From: Limnomonas spitsbergensis
Taxonomy: Eukaryota; Chlorophyta; Chlorophyceae; Chlamydomonadales
Direction of reading: 5' to 3'
Length of the DNA stretch: 64,000 nt
Assembly (NCBI GenBank): GCA_037349105.1
Contig: JAYJMM010000104.1
Span: forward strand, 592,001 to 656,000
This document shows positions 55,401 to 64,000 of the stretch, in pieces. Every line of letters starts with the position of its first letter. Position 1 is the stretch's first letter. Under the pieces are notes generated by a model. That model did no database searches, was not told the origin of the DNA, and saw only the letters and a program-made list of their open reading frames with translations. The position numbers were made by a program, and so were the translations under genes.

Positions 55401-58400
55401 CCGACCCAGCCGCGGCAGCGGCAAGCTGGCCAGCATCACCAACACCATCACAGGGACTGTCAGGTCTCACTCTCTGCAGCATGTGGACTTGACACCCACT
55501 GGCCTCAGCCTTCTGGCCTTCCTCAGGTAAGTGCGGACAGATAGCAAGCATACAAATAGGCACTGTGCTGGTCAACGCAGGGGTGCTTGGATTTAAGCAG
55601 CCCCCTGGGTCATGATACAGCATAGGTCGGGGTGCTGAGGGAAAGGACTCGGATACGCATATTGCAATTTGTCTTCTGGGTTGCTTGTCCACTGTTTTTC
55701 TCCTGCTTTGGGTTGCATGTGATGCTTTTACTTGGGCTGCTTGGGTTGCTTCTACTTGGGTTTCTTGGGTTGCTTCTACTGCTTTTTTTACTTTTTCTAC
55801 TTGCTTTTGTCTTCTGCGTTGGGTTGCCTGCCAACTGCTTTTGCTGTTTGTCTTCTGGGTTACTTGTCGGCTGCTTTTTAATTCGGAATCCATGGATTGT
55901 TATAACAGGCTGCTTCAAGACCGGCGGATTCTGCCCCAGATGCTGCTGCCATCTGACGTGGAGGAGATCTTCAGGCGTGTGTACTTCCTAACAGGCGGTA
56001 CGTATGTACTGCAGGGGGGGATTATTGCTATGAACCCTAAAACCAAAGTCTTCATTTATTTTGACGCGGCCTTAATGAAGGGTCGGTCATGCAACAGTGG
56101 ATTCGTTATATATCTGCCCCCCCATAACCAATGCCGGGGATATGTACAATGCCCAGACTTTGGTCTGCTGAAATCGAGTGTTTGTTCAAAATAGCATCAC
56201 GTCACCTGGCGAAATGGCAACATGGATGCACAGGTCGTTGCCCTGTACCCCGCCACCGTGTCATGATTGCCTCAGTTCTCACATTTCCGTGTCCTCCATG
56301 TGTCAGGCACGTCGGTCAGCATTGAGGACCTGACTTACACTCAATTTGTGGATGCGATCTGCATGTGCGCGATGGCGTTGTATGACCAGGTCAGTTCAGA
56401 CACTTTAGTCCTGATGGGCTGACAGTTTATAATCACAAGCTCAAGCACCCAATGCAAGCTGGCATGAAGTAACTTGACAGCGGATTCTGCAGCCTGGCTC
56501 AGTATCCGCCCACTGCGTACATATGGTTTTTTAACTTTAAGAAAGTCACTTTGTTATAACGTACGTTTCCTTGCGCAGCCCAAGTACTACGGGCAGTACC
56601 AGACTCTGGAGGCCAAGCTGGAGGCCTTCTTCTCCATCGTGTGCTGCCTCCCGGTGCCCAGGGCTGCGCCGCTGCCACTGGCTGTTGAGCAGGTGTGCAG
56701 TGAGACAACGCTTCACAGCCGCCTGGGGCAGGAAATGTATATATGACATTTGCCACCCTGCTACATAGCTAATGAAGGCTAAATGCGTGGAGAAGGTGTT
56801 GAGTTCATCCCCTTCGAAAGTCCCAAACCCTCCACTGATGTAAAAGCTCAGGAACGAATGTAGTCAGGGCCATAAGCTTCAAGAAGCGTTCCTGGCAAAA
56901 AGCAATTGAGCGGACGTGGCTTCTAGCCTAACCTGTTTACTCAATGTTCATGCCTCAGGGGGGAGGGGGGGCAGCTTTCTTCATATCAGCGTATTCTCTC
57001 CCTGTCTTGAGAATCTTCTGGTGTTGTGCAGGTTGTGTTGGATTAGAGTTCACACCGTATTTCACCCCTGCACCCTGCGCTAGTTGAGTCAGGGTTAGAG
57101 TGCGCACCGCATTCCCACCATTACCCTGCGCTGATTGCGTTGGGGTTTAAGTGTTCATCTTTTTTTAATCCCTGAATCCTGTGCAGGTTGTGTCGGGGAA
57201 GGTGCCGGACGACCCCTACAAGTCCTGGTGGAACCTGGCGGGGGGCTTCAACCCCAATGGAGTGGTGGCGCCCGCTGTCAAGGTGCTTTCCTACAAGTCC
57301 TCACGGGACTACTGCTCGGTGCTGATTCAGGTGAGGGCAACACCACTATTGTTCATGGGAGTGCGCTTTCATTGAAAGCCATTGGATGCTATCCATCTCG
57401 CCTCCTGGAATTATATTGGATCACCGCCTGGTGGATAATCAGATCGAACATGTATCGAACACATACATCTGACTCCGTGCGCAATTTTGAGCACCGGTAC
57501 GCGCTTCCTTAGCAAGGAGAGAAATACATCATTCCAACACATGTCTCCCCTGCCTTGCAAATAAAAACCAGAAATTCGAATTCCAGCCCCCTCCCTGGCC
57601 CCCGGTGCTTGCAGGAGCTCATCCTTCCACCAGATCCGTGCCCGACGGACGTCATCGCCCTCATCGAGAACGCGGCTTACCTGCACAACAATGGAAGGTG
57701 TGATGGTGTGACTGCGACCAAAGCTAGGTTTTAGGTGATAATCCACATGTATAACAATATACGGTGTGATAGTGTGATGGCCTCCGACAGAAACTGTGAT
57801 TTCCAGGCACGAAGCCTTGGCATCAAGTGTGTTTTGTATTTTGTGAGGAAGGCATGAGTTGCCTTTGGATCCTTCGTGTCTGTCAGATTTGTCTGACTGT
57901 GTATCCAATGATGGTCATGGCACAAATGTGGCCTTGGCCCCCACATGGTGCCCTGATCCCTTCACCCTCACACCCCTATAAGGCATTGCTTTGGTCATTA
58001 CATATTCATTACATCGGCTGCGTTATAATGAGATGCATTCCTTCATCCCCTGACCCTCCCGCCTCAGATACGATGCTGCCCTCGAGGCGTACTATGAGGC
58101 CCAGCAGTACTGGGAGGGCACCGGGGAGGCTCCAGATGGACCAGATGTCAAGGGGATCAACTACCGGATGTATTTCAACGTGGCCGTTGGATCTGTACTG
58201 CTCAGGTGAGGAGTGAACAAAGCCCTGCAATGCACGAAACGTGAATTCACACGCCATGCATGCCTGGCTTGAAAAAATGTGAAATCAGCTACCGGTCATC
58301 TGGAATTGAGCGGAAGCCCCTCTGAGCTTGATGCTGCACAGACAAACTACTGAAGGTGTGTTTGTCCATTGCTGCGGGGCTGTTCAGCGCTGGGCGCTAC

Positions 58401-61400
58401 GAGCTGGCACTGGAGCAGTATGATGATGCCGAGACGGAGGCTGACGGCCTGCCCGGCGGTCATCCCAACCGAGCCGTGGTCCACAGGTGAGCGCACTTGG
58501 AGGAAGACGACTAAATAGTTTAAAAGCGGGATTGCTCCCCGACGGGATAAATGAAACCCTACGGGGAGCTATCCAGCCCTAAAAAGGGCACGGTAAGGGC
58601 CCCCCAAAATGCCCTCCAGCTAGTGGAGGCACGTTTTTGCTAACGAGCAAGGTTAGAGCATAGTAATGCACAAACCTGAAGGATTTGGGGGGCTAAAAGA
58701 GTGGAAATACTCCATCGTGACCCTAAACCCCTATATGGGGTGTTAAGGAGCTAAGCTCGTGAAAGACCTTCAGTTGGAAAAGTTTTTCCTCTATGTCTGA
58801 GCTTGAAGTTACTCTTACTTTCGAATCCACCCACCCTAACCTCCGCTTTAGCTTCTGATGCTCCCCGTTACCTTGGAGCACCTTTGGCCAGCGGCAATTG
58901 GGCTTTTCACTGCGCTCCAAACCGTCAGTTTGTCCCCTCTGAAAACTTGCTAGTCGTCTGCGGTTCAGTGCTAGCAGATTTAGTTTTGCTCCGAAACCGG
59001 CCCCCCCGACACTGGTTACACTTTCTGAGGGCAGGACCCTCTACTGAAGTGTGAACTGCATGTGCAAGCTTGAGGAGTGGGATGACTGCAGTTTAAAGCG
59101 CCAACTTTTCTGACGGACGTTTTCACCCAACTCTTTATAAACGGGCAGTGATGATACTGTAGTCTCAAACTGATTCTATCTCGGAGACTATTGCCAATCT
59201 GAGCCCCCCAAATCCCACGAATTAAAGTTGGGTCGTTTTTATTTTTAGGGGACGGTTCATGTTCCCGACTCCTCAAGCTACCTTGCTGGATGCAGGCAGA
59301 GGACAGGGGATCACTTGGACATCCACCTTCTAGTTTCCAGGCCGATGCACACTCGCACAGGGGTGGATTGATGGATCTAACTGCCCCGATCATGCTCCTC
59401 ACTCGCATGTCTCCGTGCAGTTGCCGAGGCTTTGCCCTGAATGCGCTTCATTGTCTGGACCTGGCCTTCGAGGAGCTGGTCAAGGTGGGTGGTGGTGTGA
59501 GGCAGAAGGTGGTTTTATGATTCTTTGATGCGCAGGTGTTATTGAAACTAGGAGGTAAAGGTTTTATTTGTTTTATGATACCCATTCTGCCCACTTTTAC
59601 AGCATCAATTTTTCCATTAGTATGTTGTATGTGCGCAACCTCCATGCTTCTATTCTTGCACGAATTACAGGAACACTCGCGGCTTTATTATCGCTTGTCA
59701 TTTCTTGACAGGAATGGGAATGTGCTTAGAGTGTGGCATGCCTGTGCAACCTTTATTTGTTCTCGATTGTTGTCACATGCCCTATTCAGTGGGCTGAAAG
59801 ATGTTCTTCCCTTATGCGCATTGAAGAACCTCCTTCTTTGCCGGTCCGCAGGCGCTTGTGCTCCGCAGCCAGGCGGTGTCCCTGGGTCCCGACCATGTGG
59901 ACTCCCAGCTGGTGTGCCACAATCTGGGCTGCATACTGGACCGTCTGGGACGCACACATAAGGCATTGGAGCTCCTGCACCAGGCACATACGGCGAGTGG
60001 GAGCGAGGAGCGCAGTTGGTTGGTATCAGGGTAGCACAATCCGGCTGAACCTGTGCCGTATCGAGCCGTATTGTGCCATATCGTGGCACTTTGGTAGTAC
60101 AATCCGGCTGAACCTGTGCCGTATTGCGCCATATCATATGCCGTATCGTGCTACCATGATTTGTATAAATTTGTATGAAGTCCTTATGTAGGTGCAGCCA
60201 GGGGGCGGGGTACATGATTTGTAGTGTGGGTTTACCGTTAACTTTAAACTCTTGATCCTTGCAAAGCTCTGTTGGTGCTTCATGTTGGGTTTCCACGTAT
60301 AATCCTGCATCGTCAGCTTCCGCTATATATGCCCATTAACATTCGAAACGTTTCACTGCGCGTGGGTACAGGTTTTCCAGGATGCTCTCGGGACGCAGCA
60401 CCCTCGGACCCAGACCGCCTGCCGCAACATGTGCCACGTGCAACACAAGTGCACCAAGCTGGACATGAACTATTGCTTGCCCGTGGAGAAGGCTCCGGGC
60501 GACGGCCGGGGGCTGGCTGTAGGTCCCACAGGGCACCAGATCAAGCCCGGCGCAAATAAGAGCCCCACCAGGGGACGGCATAGCAGCCCCAGTCGCAGGT
60601 GTGGTCTGTGGACTGGTAGCCATCATGTATGATTGAACTTTGTTACATGGTATATAGTAGATTCGAATGGCCTTTCCTCATAATTAACGTTGTGAAGGGG
60701 TAGGAGATTCAAATACGGGTGCAAATTCGAATTCTCGCTATGCCAACGCAGGCTTCGGTCGATAATCTAGAGTTTGTGTCCATATTATTTGGCCCGAGGG
60801 AAGCCTTAAATGAACAATTAATTGATACCCGAGGGCAGGCAATCCAAATATATGGTACAGTACTTAGTGTGTTGCGCAGTATCCCTAGACTGCCCTGACC
60901 CACCTCCGTACATGGACCCTGCATCTCAGGCAGCAGACCGCCGATGAAAACAAGGGTCGGGGCGGAGATGGAGCCGCTTCCTCATCGACAGCCAAGGTGG
61001 GTTGCACTGCTGAGGAGGCTGCTTGTATCTTGCCTCCCCCACTGCGGACTTTGGCTAGGCCTCGTCGGCCGCAACTGTCTTCAAGAATATGTGGTTCTTT
61101 GTGGCAGACTGGCAGCAGTGATCAATTCCGTGATGCTGTGCCTGCTGCCAACCACCACTAGAACCCTCCGTTGTCCGGTCCTAGTCCTGTCTACCCTTCA
61201 TCTGCTATTCTCTCGATATGCACCAGATCTATGGACACCTGTCCCGCAAGCTGTGCAACATACCGGCCATGATCCCTGCGCCACAGGGTCCGGTTCCCAC
61301 GATGTCCCTCCATCAACGCCTCAACGCCTTCCGCTCGAGGAGGACGCAAGCTTCTGGGCAGGTGGGGTCGCTGTTGTTTTTTAGGAGCTTACATGCGGTG

Positions 61401-62846
61401 CACCTCACACACACTGTACCTTTCATGCCTTTGCGTGCTGAATTTAGGCCGCGATGCAAGTTGTTTCTGGCGAATTAAGGAAGAGCACTCCCCCTCCTCC
61501 CGCAGTCCGGCAGTGCTGCCCGCACCCCAGCCAACCTCATGTACATCGGCGGCGGCGTCTCCACTGCCGACAATGAGACCCTGGCTTTGTACGAGCTCAT
61601 GAAGGGCGACATCGCTTTGCATGCCTCAGGGAGCATGATTTCCAACCTGCCGCCTGACGGTGAGGTCCATAGATCCTGGTGAAATGCTTTAGGTGCCTGG
61701 GAACCAGGTCTTTACAAGGCAAAAATCCTGAACCCCGAACCCTAAACCCTTAACCCTACGGACCCCGGTGAAATGCTCTAGGTGTCTGGGAACCAGGTCT
61801 TTACAGGGCAAACATTATTTACCCCGAACCCTAAACCCTAAACCCTAAACCCTTAACCCTATGGATCCCGGTGAAATACTGTTGGTGTCTGGGAACCAGG
61901 TCTATACAGGGGGGGGGGGTAATTGTGTTCATACATTTGTATAAGGTGATATGACTATAAGACCTTCAAAACAAGCAGGTGGGCTTAGCTGGCCGATGAA
62001 AACAGCATGTCTAGTTCTGCCGCTCCGCAAAGAGTTCAGAGTGACTGTGCCCAGAGTTTGTGTGACGCCCGGATGACCTACACAGCTCTGCTTTGGGACA
62101 AGACCAGCATTTCAGAATCAAGCCCATTTTGAAAACCAACCCAACCAAGACGTGCAATCGCGTGGTGGAATCACCAGCTATGCAGTGGTCAACTAGTGAC
62201 AGGCCTTGGATCAAACTTGCCCCCGATCTCGACTTGCAGTCATCTTGGTGGAGTCCGCTGCTGCGAGTTTGAAGCGCCCCAACGACCGTCACGACCCAAT
62301 CCGCGTCGCTGTGAGGGGCAGCGTGGCAGACCTTACCATAGCGGCGCGCAAGCAGAGGCGGAGGGTCGGGAACTTGAACCTGCCTTACAAGAACACCGAC
62401 GAGCTGGGCTTGAACTTGACGCAAACGGCTTTTGCGGATGTCCCAAGCAGGTAGGCAACCTTGGTTGGCAAAGCCTAGATTCCATTATCAAAGACAGTGG
62501 AACCCCGCACGGCACATTCAGAACCACAAACATGGGTGCTGGCATGGGACCTGTCCCCGCACGGCCAAGACCAGCAGCACTCTGACCTAACCCCTTGTTC
62601 ATCATTTGATCCGTCCATCAACTAATCACCGTGGCCCTTCCTTTTTCCTTCATCATTCATGTGGTCTGTCCTTCAACTCATCACCATTGCCCTTTCCACC
62701 CCTTGTTCCTTCATCATGCCAGGGCCCCACTCGCCGGTGTGCGCGTCACGCAAAGCGTCATGAAGTTCTCGGACAAGCTCGGATCTTTATTGCATGGGGT
62801 CACCGCTGTGACATACAACACCAAGGCGCTCCCAGAAACCCACTAA
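25495..62846 (+). CDS. Giant RCC1-propeller / TPR repeat protein, 60 exons, about 3,445 aa
   Basis: I assembled 60 exons whose splice phases agree at every junction, giving 10,338 nt from ATG 25495 to TAA 62844-62846. Order in the protein: Ala/Pro/Val-rich N-terminus (1-510), linker, RCC1-type repeats (about 594-1385), a long unrecognised centre (about 1386-2955) with charged helical and Ser/Pro/Arg-rich parts, TPR repeats (about 2956-3216), and a basic C-terminal tail. RCC1 propellers and TPRs are protein-interaction modules, so a scaffold or large adaptor role is likely. No catalytic motif, signal peptide or membrane span was seen. A ciliary role is possible for an alga but is only a guess. 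Junctions with alternatives are exons 40/41 and 56/57. The unbroken phase across 60 exons argues for one gene rather than several, but transcripts are needed to exclude a split. Exon lists are in the segment entries below. Confidence 0.82.
26480..26576 (+). repeat. 24-bp coding repeat (GAPVERPV) in exon 1
   Basis: Four to five near-identical copies of an eight-residue unit. The unit length is a multiple of three, so copy number can change without a frameshift; likely polymorphic. Confidence 0.85.
27450..27525 (-). repeat. SINE-like short element (family S1)
   Basis: Core GCGTGGATTAAGGAAGCCAC with CCGTTCGGCC and GTGAGCTACC on the plus strand; on the minus strand it starts GGTAGCTCACCTAGTGCTA, which resembles a tRNA A-box region. 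Lies in intron 1 of the large gene and is the closest partner of the copy at 34438. Confidence 0.65.
30444..31207 (+). repeat. Intron 7 minisatellite of donor-like 11-bp units
   Basis: Directly after the donor CAG|GTGAGT the intron consists of about 760 bp of GGTGGGCAGGTGGG-type and then (GGTAGGTGAGG) and (GGCAGGTGAGG) units. Each unit contains AGGTGAGG, a good match to a 5' splice site. It generates long spurious minus-strand frames (30412-31218). Confidence 0.95.
34438..34520 (-). repeat. SINE-like short element (family S1)
   Basis: (AAAT)n followed by a GCGTGGATTAAGGAAGCCAC core and GTGAGCTACC; minus-strand orientation with a (TTTA)n tail. In intron 13 of the large gene, about 35 bases after its donor. 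Confidence 0.65.
35686..36354 (+). repeat. Intron 16 39-bp minisatellite
   Basis: Seventeen copies of a 39-bp unit (ATGCACCCAGCATGTGAATA plus GTGTATGCACATGTGGCTC), alternating mainly between GTGAATAG and GGGAATAG variants. The unit length is 13 codons and stop-free in several frames, so it creates long spurious frames on both strands (35499-36350 minus, 35699-36358 plus). It starts about 40 bases after the donor. Confidence 0.97.
37525..37603. repeat. SINE-like short element (family S2), copy 2
   Basis: GAAAGTAAGAAAGAAAAC followed by TACGCCCCGCAGGGGCGTGA and a GCGGCATGGGCCTAGGCCGC palindromic part. Partner of 11960-12048. Lies in intron 18. Confidence 0.6.
37734..38040 (+). repeat. Intron 18 22-bp minisatellite
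   Basis: About 14 units built from GGGTTTAGGTTGATGGGGTG plus AA. The GGGTTTAGG part is a telomere-like fragment, so the array may have grown from one. Confidence 0.92.
38436..40725 (+). repeat. Intron 19 about 25-bp purine-rich minisatellite (2.3 kb)
   Basis: Roughly 90 units of the type GGCATGGAAGCAGGGAGGGG plus GGCAG, 23-26 bp each, beginning six bases after the donor of exon 19 and ending about 210 bases before exon 20. Higher-order structure is seen: the variant GGGAGAAGGGCAGGGC recurs at about 39121, 39321, 39689, 39913, 40280 and 40603. The strand is about 60 percent G. The very long frames here (up to 793 codons on minus) are repeat artefacts. Confidence 0.97.
41808..41893 (+). repeat. 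Intron 22 11-bp repeat (ACTCAACCTCC)
   Basis: About seven units starting some 15 bases after the exon 22 donor. Confidence 0.85.
42385..42510. repeat. Intron 23 GGCCTGGCCTTTAGCCTAGG repeats
   Basis: Repeated and partly palindromic blocks of CCTTTAGCCTAGGCC and GCCTGGC; can fold on itself. No coding content. Confidence 0.7.
43087..43145 (+). repeat. Duplicate of the exon 24 end plus donor
   Basis: Copies 42921-42980 (TGTGCCGGATGATCT...GACATGAAG|GTGAGCCGGGGG) about 166 bp downstream with one visible change in the exon part. The copied donor is intact, so it is a possible alternative 5' splice site. Confidence 0.9.
45019..45118 (+). repeat. Intron 26 40-bp tandem repeat
   Basis: Two and a half exact units of 40 bp starting CTAGAGGGTAGAGGGTAGCT. 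Confidence 0.92.
45672..45752 (+). repeat. Intron 27 octamer repeat (CTTTGAAC)n
   Basis: About ten perfect units in a row. Confidence 0.95.
47384..47476 (+). repeat. SINE-like short element (family S1), plus orientation
   Basis: Starts GGTACCCATGTCCCATGCTT, then GGCGGCTTCCTTAATCCACG, ends in (GTTT)n. The closest partner is 15585-15666. Lies in intron 30. Confidence 0.65.
49680..49758. repeat. S3 short interspersed element
   Basis: AAGAAAGAAAGAAAACGCCT then GAGCGTGGCTTGAGGAATAT; close partner of 25196-25258. In intron 34. Confidence 0.65.
50656..50856 (+). repeat. Intron 36 tandem duplication, about 101-bp unit
   Basis: Two copies of CTGCCTGGTCARCAGTGCTG followed by CCAGCATG-ACATG-TGCACAC and GTGCGCATGGCTGCACA, about 85 percent alike. 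Confidence 0.85.
54338..54415 (-). repeat. SINE-like short element (family S1)
   Basis: AATAAATAAATAAGGCGATA then CGCGGATAAAGGAAGCTGCC; the most diverged S1 copy. In intron 43. Confidence 0.5.
57024..57186 (+). repeat. Intron 48 acceptor-side imperfect repeats
   Basis: The sequence around the true acceptor (GTGCAGGTTGTGTCGGGG at 57181) has an upstream look-alike GTGCAGGTTGTGTTGGATTA at 57027, with two weaker copies (GCGCTAGTTGAGTCAGGGTT, GCGCTGATTGCGTTGGGGTT) between. This is an acceptor-side counterpart of the donor-side duplications. Confidence 0.65.
57615..60598 (+). other. Large gene, exons 50-55: TPR block
   Basis: Exons: 57615-57697, 58068-58205, 58388-58486, 59421-59484, 59852-60022, 60372-60598. 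The joined protein shows TPR-like helical pairs: GRYDAALEAYYEAQQYWEG, INYRMYFNVAVGSVLLSAGR followed by YELALEQYDDAE, FALNALHCLDLAFEELVKAL, and SQLVCHNLGCILDRLGRTHK followed by ALELLHQAH, then a half repeat QHPRTQTACRN. Spacing and the small/large residue pattern fit the kinesin-light-chain-like subtype, with acidic spacers. The block probably binds a partner peptide. Confidence 0.8.
60930..62846 (+). other. Large gene, exons 56-60: C-terminal tail
   Basis: Exons: 60930-60996, 61227-61361, 61506-61659, 62240-62450, 62723-62846. Exons 57-59 are basic and Arg-rich (RLNAFRSRRTQASGQ, IAARKQRRRVGNLNLPY), and the last exon ends GVTAVTYNTKALPETH. An alternative exon at 61109 (TGSSDQF) would run into a TAG at 61160-61162 and end the protein early; I prefer the acceptor at 61227 because it keeps the frame open through three more exons with good splice sites. 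Confidence 0.65.
61664..61915 (+). repeat. Intron 58 triple repeat interleaved with CCCTAAA runs
   Basis: Three copies of a GTGAAATGCTYTAGGTGTCT GGGAACCAGGTC-type block of about 90 bp, starting a few bases after the exon 58 donor and separated by runs such as CCCTAAACCCTAAACCCTAA. Confidence 0.9.
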
Positions 62847-64000
62847 TAAACGAGGTATTACAAGTCTAACCACGTCGACCATGCAGAGTTGGCTTGGTTG
62901 GTGAATAATAATTGAATCATTGTCATATGTTTTTTGTCGGGTGTACCTCATTTTTGAGGAATTTCTCTTGTCAGGACTGAGTCTCAGCATGCCAGCCGTC
63001 TCATATGCCATCGCTGTCAGAAAGTCTCATGCCATGAGTCTCATGCATGCCGTTACTCTGCCTCAACAATTGATTCTTTTGAGATACCACGCGTGAGAGT
63101 GTTAGAGAAGCGATCATGCACGATTAGTAAAAGCACATCCTGGCGACCGCTGAGCACGTTGAGTGACAAAGGCTGGATAATCCATCACGACCTCGAAACA
63201 GGATGGTAATAAGGACTCGGATTTACCGTATATGGCATAATCTGCAACCGTTTGGAACTTATTTTTCAGTCCTGGGCTTGCGTGCCTTTACCAGGTATTT
63301 AAAACCTGTCCCAAACCCGGTTGTAATGTCCAAGGGACCCGGCCTGGGCCTGCCTCCCGAGTTTCCTTGCTTTGCTTCCTCTCTTACCTAGCATTCACAC
63401 CGGTACCTACTACCTAACAGTAACGGCATGAGAATGCGGATCGTGCAGATGAGCCAATGTCGGCTTTGACATGCTAGCCGTACGTCATCCCTGCTGCATT
63501 TGCTGCATTGGTGCATCCAGCCCGATATTTCAATCTGGTTATATTGTCACCTTGTTGCTTCAGCCAAAAAAAGGGCACTCTGGAGGTCCTGACGTGTGGC
63601 CCTTGAATAAGGGGCTTTGGGATGTGGTCCCTTTGCCTAAAGTGTGAGCACATTTCCAAGTATGGCAGTCAACCTCTTTATGTAGTAGCCCTGATGCGCC
63701 AAAGGTTCTGCCCAAGCAAGCCTTATCGGAAGCAGCCTTCAACAGCACGGCCAGAGGCTTGGGCCGCTGTCTCCGATTCATTTGTTCCATTCACCACGGC
63801 TACGCCCTGCTCCTGGACCCCTTTTCGGCAACGAAGGGTGGGGGTGGTTGGGTTCAAACCTAAATGTAGGCGAAACCGTCTATGTCTCTTCACAACTAGT
63901 ACTCCAGGTCGTCATCAGTTGGACAAAGCTCTTGAGGTTAGGCAGCCGGCCCAGGCCTGTGTGTAAAGCCAAGGTAGGATTGTGCGGCTCCATCACAATA
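62847..64000. other. 3' flank of the large gene
   Basis: Presumed 3' UTR and spacer. No exon chain or recognisable family was found. A 114-codon frame at 63622-63966 has no supporting features. Confidence 0.5.
63322..63326 (+). promoter_or_regulatory. Possible TGTAA polyadenylation motif of the large gene
   Basis: TGTAA about 475 bases after the stop. This fits the chlorophyte signal but is short; an AATAAA also overlaps the stop region at 62845-62850. Confidence 0.25.

Larger units (their letters stand above)
38349..57330 (+). other. Large gene, exons 19-49: unrecognised central region
   Basis: Exons: 38349-38430, 40939-41093, 41281-41406, 41663-41797, 42040-42140, 42714-42960, 43770-43894, 44428-44599, 45358-45444, 45904-46251, 46564-46659, 47065-47213, 47578-47683, 48207-48401, 48597-48691, 49126-49302, 49820-49985, 50393-50538, 51002-51146, 51415-51777, 52149-52243, 52409-52633, 52755-52990, 53163-53275, 53840-53930, 54803-54943, 55364-55526, 55909-55997, 56307-56389, 56579-56692, 57187-57330. 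Best-ordered parts are exon 28 (116 aa, SHELVPWWWSRDRSKAFGNV) and exon 30 (NMDGMMLWRDRVLNPWRFQR). Exons 32-34 are charged and probably helical. Exons 38-40 are Ser/Pro/Arg-rich and likely disordered. Exons 45-47 (LLAFLR, RRILPQMLLPSDVEEIFRRV, DLTYTQFVDAICMCAMALYD) resemble EF-hand-like helical pairs, without clear calcium loops. The exon 40 donor (52633) and the exon 41 acceptor are the least certain. Confidence 0.7.

Noticed and set aside
61109..61162. Alternative terminal exon of the large gene
   Set aside because: It would end at a TAG and leave three well-formed, in-phase downstream exons unexplained; possible only as an alternative isoform.
63622..63966. 114-codon frame near the right end
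   Set aside because: No splice, repeat or family support; composition unlike the recognised exons.

Overview
The window is nuclear DNA of a flagellated, plastid-bearing green alga, most likely a chlorophyte of the Chlamydomonadales. This rests on an intraflagellar-transport GTPase gene (IFT22), a plastid inner-envelope import channel gene (TIC20), very intron-dense genes with GT-AG junctions (one apparent GC-AG), a Ty3/gypsy chromovirus, and many plant-type telomere-like CCCTAAA fragments inside introns. I cannot name a species from sequence alone.

Layout, left to right. (1) 295-918 holds the last two exons of a START/polyketide-cyclase-like gene whose 5' part lies outside the window. (2) 3273-8818 (+) holds a complete eight-exon tandem paralogue of it, 295 aa, with two intronic minisatellites. 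(3) 10104-12797 (-) is TIC20, six exons recognised, 5' end not found. (4) 12762-13567 (+) is a weak chain of four possible exons that overlaps the 5' part of TIC20 in antisense. (5) 13785-16488 (+) is IFT22, six exons, 189 aa. (6) 16489-18606 is repeat-bearing intergenic DNA. (7) 18607-24711 is a Ty3/gypsy chromovirus: 403-bp LTRs that look identical by eye, a GGTGG target duplication, a short Gag without an apparent capsid domain, and Pol in the same frame after a single TAG. (8) 25495-62846 (+) is one very large gene. I could assemble 60 exons with matching phases into a single 10,338-nt reading frame (3,445 aa). It has an Ala/Pro/Val-rich N-terminus, an RCC1-type propeller, a long unrecognised centre and a TPR block. 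(9) 62847-64000 has no supported gene.

The most distinctive feature is the structure of the introns. Many introns of the large gene carry minisatellites or short tandem duplications that start within about 50 bp of the 5' splice site, and several copy the splice-donor sequence itself. The largest arrays lie in introns 7 (11-bp units resembling donors), 16 (39-bp units), 18 (22-bp units) and 19 (about 2.3 kb of roughly 25-bp units with higher-order structure). Those arrays create long spurious reading frames on both strands. Small SINE-like elements are scattered between and inside genes.

The recognised genes serve unrelated functions (lipid-binding-type protein, plastid import, flagellar transport, large repeat scaffold), as expected for a eukaryotic chromosome. 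No operon-like system is seen. All exon borders were read by eye from splice consensus, phase and family resemblance; there is no transcript evidence.
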